Assembly: GCA_951799445.1 (NCBI GenBank)
Contig: OX637293.1
Coordinates: 18,290,001 to 18,354,000, forward strand
Length of the DNA stretch: 64,000 bases
DNA from: Pseudisothecium myosuroides
Taxonomy: Eukaryota; Streptophyta; Bryopsida; Hypnales; Lembophyllaceae
Direction: 5' to 3'
The translations under genes were made by a program, and so were the position numbers. The notes under the pieces are model-generated. The model was not told the DNA's origin. It saw nothing but the letters and a program-made list of their open reading frames with translations, and did not search any database. Position 1 is the stretch's first letter, and every line of letters begins with the position of its first letter. Of the stretch, positions 1 through 9,951 are shown piece by piece.

Positions 1-546
1 AAGCCAAGAGCCATTCAAATGATCAAAGAAATTGCAAAGTTCTATTAAAGCTTGCCATAGCTTTGACATTGTTTATAGGGACTTGAAGCTTGAAAACTTA
101 TTGTTACAAACCGATGACAAAGGTTTGGCACTCAAAGTGACTGGCTTTGAGTTGATACAATCTTTGAGCATAATGAGGTTTTGATTGATGTCGTTGAATT
201 CCACCATATCTAGCTTCCGAAGTCATGGAACGCACCTATAGACCCAACAAAGTAGATATTTGGAGTCTCGGGGTGGTACTACATGCTCTCTTAGCAGGAT
301 TTGCTCCTTTCAATGGCTACATGCTAGCAAAGGTATATAAAGAGATCTTGAAGTGCCATGACTTGTGTGCTAAAGATCCATAACCACGCATCTCAAAGGG
401 TTCAAAACACCTCATTCAAAAAATGTTGATATATGATGTCAACAAGCGTTTGAGTGCATTGGAAGTTTTGAAGCATCCTTGGATTCCAAAAATGTCAAGT
501 AAATTAAAGAAAGTGGGTGGAATTATACTCACCACAAGTGGATAAA
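1..546 (+). pseudogene. CDPK/CaMK-like protein kinase pseudogene (left-truncated)
   Basis: The + strand encodes a decayed Ser/Thr kinase C-lobe of the CDPK/CaMK type. Recognisable pieces in order: YRDLKLENLLL near 88-120 (normally HRDLKPENLLL), a damaged DFG region (VTGFEL, metal-binding Asp replaced by Gly) near 140, SEVMERTYRPNKVDIWSLGV near 220-275, LLAGFAPFNG near 290-325, and the subdomain XI region NKRLSALEVLKHPWI near 440-490. The frame is broken after about 170 and an in-frame TAA lies near 380, so it cannot make a kinase. No intron is evident within the visible part, which would fit a processed copy, but the 5' half lies outside the window. It is unrelated in sequence to the TKL-like kinases further right. 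Confidence 0.8.
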
Positions 547-880
547 GGTATAGTTTACAAATGTTTACATTCATAGTTTGTGAAAATATACTCTTTCAAT
601 GTCACTTAAGTGATTGATTCATCTACTATCCTAATCAAGGACGCTAAATTGTGAGCCTAAAAGCGTGAGCTTGAGAGCAGTGAGCGTACGTTTTGTGAGC
701 CCAGAGCATTGACGAAAAAGAAACTTGAAATTTTAGAAGTCAACAAAGTAAATAGAGGAAAAATTTCAAAATTTTATTATTAAGCCCTATGACCGTGGAC
801 CTATGACCGTAGGAACTTGTCAGCTCGCCCGCCGCACTTGGCTTGGTCCTCTGGAGGGCGACAATTTTAACCCACCTTGA
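547..880. other. AT-rich spacer
   Basis: No coding signal. The stretch contains short GTGAGC-type word repetitions (for example around 650-710) that resemble words inside the TTAA element at 3109-4245, so it may be old transposon debris. Confidence 0.4.
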
Positions 881-1770
881 GCCTCAAAAGGGATCTTTTC
901 GTATGGAGAGGGATTTCTTGGAATGACAAAGTTGTGGAAAAAAAATTTGAATTTTTTTTTTTTTTTTTTTTCCTTTTTTTTTTTTTTAAAAGTTCTAAAC
1001 CCCAAACCTGAAAAAGAGTCTCTCGCTACCGAGAGGGGTTTCTTGGGGTTTCAAAGTTGTGAAAATAAAAAAATTATTTTTTATTTTTTATTTTTATTTT
1101 TTTTATTTTTTCAAAAAAAAATTTCGCAACTTTGTGACTCCGAAAGGGGTCTCTCGGTACCGAGAGGGGTTTCTTAGGGTCACAAAGTTGCGAAAAAAAA
1201 TTTGAAAAAAAAAAAAAAAAAAAAAAAAAATTTTGAAAGTTCTAAATTCCAAACCCTGGGAGGGGGCTGTCGCTACCGAGAGGGGTTTCTTAAAGTCACA
1301 AAGTCGCGGAAAAAAATGGAATAAATTAAAAAAATCTTTTTTTTTGCAGAGTTTAAAATCCCTAACTCCAGAAGGGGTCTCTCGATACCGAGAGGGGTTT
1401 CTGAGGGTTACAAAGTTGCGATTTTTTTTGAAAAACTAGAAAACTAAAAACTAAATAAACAAATTCAGAGTCTCAAATTCCAAATTCCAAAAGGTCTCTC
1501 GATAACAAGAGGGATTCTCAAGGTGATGAAGTTGCAAATTTAAAAAATTTAAAATAAATTTTTAAAAGAAAATTTAAAATTTAAAATAAATAGTTTTGAG
1601 AGCCCCAATTTCCAAACCCCTCAAGGGCCTTTTGGAGAGTGATGAAATCTCAACAGAAAAAAAAAATTGAAAAAAAAAATTAATTTTTTTTTTAAGTCCC
1701 AACCTCCATAACTCTCAAGGGTCTTCTTCATGCTGAGAGGGGTCTTTGATTCTCTAAGGGTGATAGAGTC
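880..1770. repeat. Degenerate tandem array, ~110-132 bp units with an internal palindrome
   Basis: About seven diverged units follow each other at 110-132 bp spacing. Each has a core like CTCTCG-TACCGAGAGGGG, then TTTCTTxGGGTxACAAAGTTGCG, then a long A/T homopolymer tract. Cores are visible near 1019, 1151, 1269, 1379, 1496, about 1625 and about 1735. The copy at 1151-1166 is a perfect 16-bp palindrome (CTCTCGGTACCGAGAG). Short open frames across it (for example 923-1177) are poly-Phe/Lys translations of the homopolymers and are not genes. Confidence 0.8.
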
Positions 1771-2739
1771 ACCACTGAGAATTTTTTAAAATAGGATATA
1801 TAGATAAGGTGTTTGGAAAACATTTGGAGTGTCTCAACTCTATTTTAAGCCATTTGACATATTTTTTTAAGTTCACTAGTTGTAAAGATCCTCAATTCTT
1901 AAACCACGATCATAGGTCTACACCCTGAAAATCACAAAAAATCGTGCCAAAAATTGAAGGCTCACAGGCTCTCGGGCTCTTGGGCTCACGCTCCAAAGCT
2001 CACAAAATAGCACTCCCGTGGATATTGCAAGTGTTTGTAAATATCTACAACATTTAAAGCAATTAAGTTTAGGTTTGACTAGCTTAAACAATACAAAGTT
2101 TTTTTTAAAGTATACAACCTTAAGTTGGGTTAGTGAAAGTGTATGATCATGACGGAGAGTATAGAACTCATTGGATTGATCCGTTGTTACTTTTGGGTGC
2201 ACAATATTTAAACCCTAGTAGCTCAAAAAGGAATCATTGATGAAAGTCCTTATAAACCATAATCGGATTGCATTGTACATGTATAATTTTATAAGTTTTT
2301 ACAAAATAGGAAATGACATGAAATTAAGTTTTTCATCTCACTTGCTTTTTGAAAACACCACCTTAGACGTTATTGATTGGCAACATTGAGCAAATTCTCG
2401 AAAAAGAAAAAAATCTTCTTTGTCTTCTATTTCTACTATAGAAATCAATCAAGAATTATACGTTTGTCCATTGGAGTCAACCAAAATATGTTTCTTCTAC
2501 AGGTTTGACCTCCTAGTTTCACCAACTCACAAAAACGTGACATTCATTATATTCGAGTTGATAAAGCCAATAAACCAAAGTTATTGAATAATATTATGAA
2601 ATAAAACTTTTGAATGAGTCACAATTAAATCAACAAGCTTTAAAGTGTCTATGTCTGAACATGCAGCTATTTGGTTGGGTATCTTATACTAAATGTGAGG
2701 AAGTTTGCATAGCCACTACCTTCAAAAACAAGCTTGTAC
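1771..2739. other. Intergenic, no feature recognised
   Basis: AT-rich sequence left of the segmental duplication. The minus-strand frame at 1918-2202 shows no domain and no splice-site context, and I see no repeat or RNA structure here. Confidence 0.4.
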
Positions 2740-3108
2740 TATAAAAAATGAACCTATTGTAGCTGACACTATAGTTGCTTGTTATTTTTGGAAAATATTA
2801 TATTCAACATCTATCAAATGCATGAACACTATTAGATTATATTTCATTGTTTAATCATATATATAAATTCATTTGTTTTGAAAAAGAATTTGAAAACCTT
2901 AGCAACCACTCTAAAAATTCTTTGTCATAATCAAGCATTGAATGTATAGTATTCATTATGAAATTGGTCATAAAAAATTTGTTACCAAATATTCAAAAAA
3001 ATTTGTTGGATGATTGAGAAGTTACTAGAAAGAAACAACGTCTTGTAGCACTTTATTCAACTTACATCTAAAATATAGACATTAAAGCACTTAGGGATTC
3101 ATGATGCT

Positions 3109-4245
3109 TTAACCCCTAAAGTTCTAAAAAGCCTACTTTGGGCATTTTGAGAACTTGGGTAGGATCTTCTAAATTCAAATTTGGAAAATTTATTTGAAGT
3201 TTGTAGAATAGCTTCTAATCATCATGCTCTAAATGTAAAGCTTCCAAAAGATATTGTCAAGTTAAAAGGACTTTGTGATTTCATAATCAAAGCAAACATC
3301 TAAAAATAAATATGTTTATAAACTTAAAAGTTTTTATTTGATTTTATTGAGTGACACCTATACTAAAAAATTATACCATCCTATTCCAACAAAAACAAGA
3401 TGAAAATTATGAGGACTTTATTCAATGGGCAATGAAGGAAACAAATATAATGTCATTATATAAGTCTTTCTTTGAACTCAATTAGAAGAATTTTCAAACA
3501 AAAACAACTTTGGATGTGTACTGTTCACTAAATGTTTCTTACCATTGGGATTATCAAATCTTAATTTCATTCTAAAATTATTTGTGATTTAGGCTTATCT
3601 TTTATCATTACCACCTTCCATTTAGAAATCTATTTTGAAAAAAAATTCGAGATTAATTTTTTGTTAAATTTTTTTTACATGGTTTCAATTCAATTTCCAA
3701 CATATAGACTGAAATAGACAAGAAATAGGGCACAAATGTTTTTTTCTAAAAATATTGAAAGACAAAAACTTTACCTCTGGAAAATGATAGAAAAACCTAC
3801 TTTATGAATTTTACACATTATAATCTGGTAATCAATAGTGATTTACACTCTTAAATTTGGAGAAGATATACATGAACAACTCAATTATATTAGCGTGTGA
3901 GCGTAGAGACGTGAGCCTACAAGCTTTGAACCTAGTTGTAGGTATGTACCTACAACCGTTTGAAGCTCGGTTTGAAGGTGTTTATAACATATGGACATAT
4001 TACATAGGTACCTATAACATAGACACCTATAACCATAGAAAGCGTTTATAATATTGACTCTTAGGCTCATGGGCTCATAGATTCTATGCTTACGTGCTAG
4101 CACTCATTTTGAACAAGTTAACAAAAAGATCATGCTGTTGGATTAATAACAGAACACAAAAGTACAAAGATTTTAGCCTTGCTTTGCTAAAGAGTATTTT
4201 GAAGCTTTTTTTGGCTTCTAAACATCAAAGAACTTTAGGGGTTAG
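3109..4245. mobile_element. TTAA-bounded non-autonomous DNA element (copy E1)
   Basis: The element starts TTAACCCCTAAAGTTCT and ends AGAACTTTAGGGGTTAG, which are terminal inverted repeats of about 17 bp; the last A of the right TTAA has mutated to G. It is 1137 bp with no long ORF. The same element lies at the matching place in copy 2 (18463-19930), so insertion preceded the segmental duplication. It belongs to the family described in the findings. Confidence 0.7.
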
Positions 4246-4768
4246 AACCAGGAGTTAATATTTATGTTACTTGTGGACATATAGACAAAAAATTCAAAAT
4301 AAAAGAGACGGAGGGTTGAATGTTTCATGTTAGTGTTAATATATACAGAGTATACTTGACTTTCTACAAGAAGATTCAATCCTATTAGTCACTTTTAATT
4401 CCCATAAATTTGCATTACCATTTCAATGTGTTTTTGTTCAAAAGCATGATTTGTTGTGAGGCAATGAATTTTTTGTTTTTCAACATTTTTCCCTTGGACT
4501 CTATTTCAGTTGTCCAATATTCAAATCCAAATTTTATTGTGTCTATTTCTAGAGGTATTGTCTTTGCGCTTCCAATAATAGTAATCACATGATCTAGTTT
4601 ATACCAATCAAAAGATAGTAATATATTTAGAGAGTCGTTCAAAGTATTGCATTGATGATGCTGTGAGTGATACACCCTGCAAAACAATTTGTCGTGTGCA
4701 GCGCACATTGCGGTGTGCCCATCAAGCTATGCCTCAATCTTGGCTTGATTTCACATCAAAGGGGAAGC

Positions 4769-5332
4769 CTCGGGGGGGGCACCTAGTATTTTGCTACAAA
4801 CCACGTGCGAACAAGTGGTTTCTAATGAACTATAATTTCAACTTAAAATTTTGAGGGTTGCTTAATAATGACTATAGGTTTCTATTGCCAAAATTTCAAA
4901 CTAAAATAATAGTTGAAATGATTTGTACAAGAGGTTGAAAATGGCCTAAAACGGCATGTTTTTCAACTCAAATATTTATAGAGATCACATTTAGATGACC
5001 ATTGCATCAATACTCAACTCAAAATGAACTTTCAATAGAGAGCTATTTTTAGGAATTTTTTGTTCATTTTTTAGACAATTTTTTAGGATATAATATAGGG
5101 GTGTGAAAGTTAATTTTCAGTTGTACAGTGTATCTAATTACTTCAAAAATTTGTAACTAATTATCATTAACAAATAAAAATATCAATAATTCAAAACATA
5201 AACTTTTGAAGTAGGAAAATCTAGTCATATTTTTTTTATTTCATTTTATTTAAATTTTAGGATATAATATAGGGGGTCCAAAGTTTTGTTCGCATGTGTT
5301 TTCTAATGGACACTCTAAGTGACCCCCCCGAG
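4769..5332. mobile_element. 564-bp MITE with 8-bp target duplication (hAT-like)
   Basis: The element begins CTCGGGGGGGGCACCTA and ends with the inverted counterpart (GTGACCCCCCCGAG). It is flanked by the perfect 8-bp direct repeat GGGGAAGC at 4761-4768 and 5333-5340. Copy 2 has the uninterrupted site with a single GGGGAAGC at about 20441-20448, so the insertion followed the segmental duplication. An 8-bp target duplication is typical of the hAT superfamily; the G-rich terminus is not the usual CAGGG type, so the superfamily call is inference. It carries no ORF and is non-autonomous. Inside, a motif around GGATATAATATAGGGG occurs twice (about 5087 and 5258). Confidence 0.85.
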
Positions 5333-5798
5333 GGGGAAGCGTAGAACAAAATGGAAAACCCAAGACAATCAACAAAACTTTTGGAATACCGTAGCCAATA
5401 CTGTATCCAGTAGTGATGAAGATCAATAATCGGAAGAAGACAATGCTTTTTATTAGTAACAGGTTTACATTTAAAGAGTCTCTCCAAAACTCTAGATCTT
5501 TGAAGAGAGTAGGCAAATGAACTCACATGACCAAGTACACCACTAACGTTAAGCACTCCTTGGCCAGCTCTCCTTTCAAAATACTCTTGATTACAAGGCG
5601 TAATGTCGTTGTTATCGTGCTTGTCACCCGTTACGGTGCCAGGCACGATAACAGGGATATTACAGTGCCGGGCACTATAATCCACGTGCTTAACGCAGTG
5701 GGAGGGCTGCTCCCTCAGCAACCAACACGATTCTGAAGTAACAAAATCAAGAATGTGGAAGGAGGAAAAGAACTTTGCTTAGTTTGCCCCAGTTTGCA

Positions 5799-6575
5799 AT
5801 GGCTGTGTCTGCTCCTCTTTTCTTTTTCATGAGCGGCTCAGTTGGGGCGACTCCTGAGGAAGGTAACTACGCTGATTTGATGCAATCCTGTCTTCTGTTT
5901 GCTCTTTTTCTTCAGTTTCCACAACAGGTTACTTGACGAGGAAATCAAACTCATATTTGCGTTTTGTCATGATTCAATTCTTCAGGACCTGTTCTCTTGA
6001 ATCGGAGAAACAATACGACCATTCAAGAGGGGAGCTGGCGAGTTGGGACGCTGCTGGCTCGTCTGACCCCTGCGGGAGAGAAGCCAAGTGTTTTAGTGTT
6101 TCATGCGACAACAGAGGATATCTTCAACGACTGTGAGACCTCGTTCTCAAACCCCTAAACAAATGAATAGATCAATATGCTTCAACATTCGCTGATGTGG
6201 GTTCTGTAACGATTTTGAATTTCCAGAAACGTCAATTTCGTGGAATTGGCACAATTTCATAGAAATGGCCCGGTGGACCCTCAAGTAAGGAAAGGGAAGG
6301 CAAGGATTTAGGGAGCAGGGAGGGGGGACGGGGGTAAAACTAGCTTAGAAATGCACCATGTTGTGGATGAAATGCAATTTTTAATTGCACTTGCAAATCT
6401 ATTGACAGAGACGAGCAAACATGGTGCATGGAAGACCGGCAGTTTAATGGAATTCATCAATGTTCTCTCGCTCATTTGTGACTCAATGGTGTTTCCGTTT
6501 CAGAGATCTTGACAGTTTGGGATTATCAGGGACATTGGCAGCTCAACTAGGACTGTTCTCAAAGCTTAAAACTCT
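5799..6575 (+). pseudogene. 5' fragment of an LRR receptor-like protein gene
   Basis: Three exons join in frame. Exon 1 (5799-5862) encodes MAVSAPLFFF-type signal-peptide sequence and ends at a GTAACT donor in phase 1. Exon 2 (about 5928-6132) contains an LRRNT_2-like block with GELASWDAAGSSDPCG and SVSCDNRGYLQRL. Exon 3 (6504-6575) is exactly 72 bp in phase 2, flanked by TTTCAG and GTGAGT, and encodes one plant LRR (LDLDSLGLSGTLAAQLGLFS). Such 72-bp phase-2 exons are the hallmark of plant LRR receptor kinases. No further LRR, membrane or kinase exon follows before the duplicated sequence resumes at about 6900, so the gene is truncated. The usual WxGV of the LRRNT is CFSV here. Copy 2 lacks this segment. 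It could still express a short secreted LRR peptide. Confidence 0.75.
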
Positions 6576-8494
6576 GTGAGTGATCTTTCTTGAGTCTTAA
6601 TCATATACCCCCGAGATTGGAACTAATTGCCGAAATTGTGTCAAGTTCTCGTTCAATTTCATAATCCATCTATATTCTCTATCAAGCCCTCCGCCAAATA
6701 CTGTACGTAATTGGTGTCTAACGAGACTAGGAATAAGGCGAGGGGTTTCCTTTTCTGCCAAAGCTGACTTCGAGTATTCAATGTGGAATCGATGCTCCCT
6801 TCAGCAAAATATTAGGCCAAATTAAATTGAACATGAACATGATGAGAAGAGCTTTGGATTATTGTGGCAGGAGTCTGCACAACAACTCCTTCAGCAGAAG
6901 TAGACCTCAAGAGAACGTTCCGTTGGTTTCTGTGATAGCGTCTGATGTAGTAATCGCATATTGTTGTTCTCTGGCCAAAATCAAGAAGAAAACACAGGAC
7001 GTGAAATTGTCGTCTGGTCCTAATTAATAGATAGATCTTAGAGCCAAGCAGCTGCACCCATAAACAATTCTGGTCCATACAAGTAACAGAAAATGAAAAA
7101 AGCAAGAAAGTAAGCACATGCGTATCTCTGCAAATGGCCAACTAAAACCGACGTTCAAACCCTTGCTCTTACAGAAAAACCAAACCACGTAACCAACCGA
7201 CATTGCTTCAACAGACTAGGCTACTCTTCCCGCAACCATCTCTCGCCTCGCCTGGCCCAAGAACACGGAACCAAACGCAAGTGCGACAACAAGCTCCGCC
7301 ATTCCGTTCACATATCGGTGCAATCGGTGCCGCCGACGTGAAGATCAAACACTCCACACTCGGTATCGGCCCAATGATAACCTAAACCCTCACGAAAACC
7401 CTACCTGAATGACCGAATTCCAAGAAAAACAAGAAAGCCTTCCGCACCACGCCAGAGTTCTCAAATACAGAGCTCCATTGTGCGTTGCACAAGACATTCC
7501 ATACATATTACTCCGTATAGATATATCCAATTCAAAGTTTCATCGGCAATCACAGAGTCGGTACATGGGGAACTTGGCGCAACTGCACAACAACATAACA
7601 TCAATTCAACATTATAAGACTTCAATTTCTCCGTCAGATTCTAATCTCAACGTTGGCAAGCATCATATGCTTGAGAATGATCCACCAGATAGAACGACTC
7701 TAAACAAGGGTATAAACATCCAGCAACCACATAATGCAGTGAAACAACAAAGTGTATGTTTAGAATAGCAAAGCCTGGGCATAGAAGAGAGGAGAAAAGG
7801 AAAACTCGAATTCAATGGTCCACAGTGGTACAGTGATATTATAGAAGAATTTTCGATCTACAGTATCACAACTGAATGGACCAAAACTGTAAAGTTCAAA
7901 AATGTTAGGCTAGCGTTATCAAACGGTTCCTATGTAAGACTAACCCTAATTCCAGCGAAATCCACCTCACGTACAGGTCAATATCCGGCAACGGAACTGA
8001 ATAAAAAAAATGCACTCCACCGACAATCCTCTTCAACAATTTTCCACGTGCAAGAAGCCAAGCTGGAATGTTCAATGCGACAAGGTGATTTGTAAAACCA
8101 CTCGCTCGACCATAAACAGCGAAGTGACTTGTCTTCCTATGATCAGCCTTCTCCTTTCATCAGCCACTACAAAATCCCATTACAAAACACAAGATGGTGA
8201 CCTGGAGCACTTCAAAGGTGCCCTCAACAGCTTGGATACAGGGGGACAATGGAAATGGCAAAGGGACTTGATTCTTGATTCAAAAACGCGTCAGCACTGT
8301 TTGTCAGAACGCGAGAACAGGTCACCAGGCCTGCCTTAAGAGTCGGTAAATAGATTGCCATCACAATCCCTGTTGCCGTATGCGTATACAAAGCATGCAA
8401 AGCAATTTGCGAAATCGCTACTCAGAAAATTGCTAGAAAACAATTCCAAGTTAGCTTTCAATTCATCAGTGCTCTTATCCACCCAAATCTGGAC
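6576..8494. other. Duplicated spacer without a supported gene
   Basis: From about 6900 this region matches 31980-33270. Open frames here (7203-7385, 7409-7768, 8010-8339 on +) are not preserved as frames in copy 2, which argues against coding. It may be 3' flank of the minus-strand ORF ending at 8495. Confidence 0.45.
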
Positions 8495-8752
8495 TCAGAA
8501 ACCTAGCATTTTAAGGAGCTGGCTCATCCCCTGCCTGTCATCAACCGTCCGTTGGTGAGGTACGCCTTCCCATTTCTCATAGCTCACAATAACCGCATCG
8601 ACTGGGAACGCACCTGGATGTTCTTCACACCGACCTTCAGGGTATGAGATGAGATATACTCCCTTCTCCTTTTCTAGCTCTCTTAATTGTCTGGCAGTCA
8701 GCATTGCAATCTCGGAGATGCATTTGACCAGGCTTGACAACATCCAAGTCAT
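8495..8752 (-). CDS. Small uncharacterised ORF upstream of kinase 1 (possible terminal exon)
   Basis: An 85-residue frame starts MTWMLSSLV and ends QLLKMLGF with a stop at 8495. It contains TARQLRELEKEKGVYL, then a stretch with GRCEEHPGAFPVDAVIVSYE and KWEGVPHQR. The same frame is intact in the duplicate (33274-33588) with about ten amino-acid differences and no frameshift, the main reason to list it. I recognise no domain. The helical Leu/Glu/Lys-rich start and the ending could be the last exon of a longer gene, but no upstream exon is convincing. It is divergent from the kinase gene about 1.2 kb away. Confidence 0.4.
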   Translation of the reverse strand: MTWMLSSLVKCISEIAMLTARQLRELEKEKGVYLISYPEGRCEEHPGAFPVDAVIVSYEKWEGVPHQRTVDDRQGMSQLLKMLGF

Positions 8753-9561
8753 TCCAATTCAAACCCCACAAGCCCTTTAACGATCGAGGAAATCTCGAAA
8801 GACAAGCTCCTCGATCAAGCCTGAGCAAATTCTTCGACTAGGCTGTAAAAAAACAGATTGCTTCAAGAAAATCAGATGGTGCTCTTTTGGAAGGAACAAT
8901 ACGAAGGAGACAGGTCATATGCACCAGGAAATTTGTTCTACCTCTATTATAATTCCCCTTTAACAGTCTGTCTGATCTCCATTCCACTCACTCAATCTGT
9001 GTTTTGTTTGAAAATATACACTTAGGCCCTCACAAACCCAACGCCTCTGAGATTCTGGTCGAAAAAAAGCTGCAACTGTTAGCCCAAGAGTGTGAACTAT
9101 GTAAGGCGCGAAGATAAACTCCCGAAGAAAAACACCAGTAGAGTAGTTCAGAGACTATTTTAAACAAAGAAATCCAAATCAAACTGTAATGAAGCTGCCA
9201 CCCCCAAAACGAAAAGACGTCCGTAGTTGGGTGTATTTGTTACTGTGAAAACGAATACCACGACGTATTTTAGGATGTTAGAGACAGCGGTGGAATGGAA
9301 GGTTTGCAGAAGACGCGGATGCATGACCGGGTCTTGCAGACCTTGGCCCCCCGGAGAGCATTGAGAGACGGCCAGGCTTGGAAAACGCGTCAGTACTGTT
9401 CGGCACACTCGCGAACCCTCTACAGACTACCCCTTCTGCAGACTCCAAGCCAAGCACTCCAACCCAGCCCAGTTCTCTCAGAAGTATATGATGATCGTGT
9501 GAGTGCAAGCAGGCTCCTCCTCGTCCCTTCTGTCTCCTTCTCTTGATGGTCCAGTTGCAAA
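8753..9561. other. Upstream region of kinase 1
   Basis: This 0.8-kb stretch is shared with 33589-34310 and should contain the promoter and transcription start of the downstream kinase. I see no unambiguous TATA box. Frames here on either strand (9160-9408, 9278-9577, 9295-9546) are not conserved in copy 2. Confidence 0.35.
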
Positions 9562-9951
9562 GTGCTGTTGTCCCCACTTTCTAGGGTTCTGCTATCGAGT
9601 CTTTCGCCAGATCTCCATGTAGGAGCGAGGAGCTTCAAGAGAACCTACAATCGAGTGTCAGCGGGTCGGAATTACACCTCGAGGTCTTCACTCCGGACGT
9701 GGTTGCACTCTTTGCGGGTCACATCTTTTTCCTCACTCCGCTTCTGCGCTCTAAGTCCAGGTCTGTTGAAGAGTTGGTATCTTAGAGACGGCCGCCCCTT
9801 GTGCAGAGCCCGAGCCAAGTACCGTAAGTCGCCCTTCTCCGTTCCACTTCTCTGTGAAGCATTTCATTGTCGCATCTGTGTGTGCCTTGGAAGCGCTGAA
9901 TTCTTCATTGTCTCCCGAGCACAGAATCCCGGTTGCTGGGGTTTGAGCGAG
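9562..9951 (+). promoter_or_regulatory. 5' leader of kinase 1 with a probable 101-nt leader intron
   Basis: A strong donor (ACC followed by GTAAGT, GT at 9824) and an acceptor (GAGCACAG, AG at 9923-9924) define a 101-nt intron. Copy 2 has the same pair with the same length (34588-34688). The leader is open in the kinase frame back to 9562, but 101 nt is not a multiple of three, so the open frame is lost on splicing. This supports translation starting at the ATG at 9952. Confidence 0.55.

Noticed and set aside
923..1439. Poly-Phe and poly-Lys frames in the tandem array
   Set aside because: Translations of A/T homopolymers.
5257..5721. 154-codon minus frame across the end of the 564-bp element
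   Set aside because: It crosses a proven insertion border, so it is created by the insertion and has no domain.
7409..7768. 119-codon + frame in the duplicated spacer
   Set aside because: The counterpart in copy 2 (about 32450-32700) is broken by indels and stops, so no selection for the frame is visible.
9562..9951. N-terminal extension of kinase 1 (130 codons open upstream of the chosen ATG)
   Set aside because: A conserved 101-nt intron with strong splice sites lies in this stretch and breaks the frame when removed.
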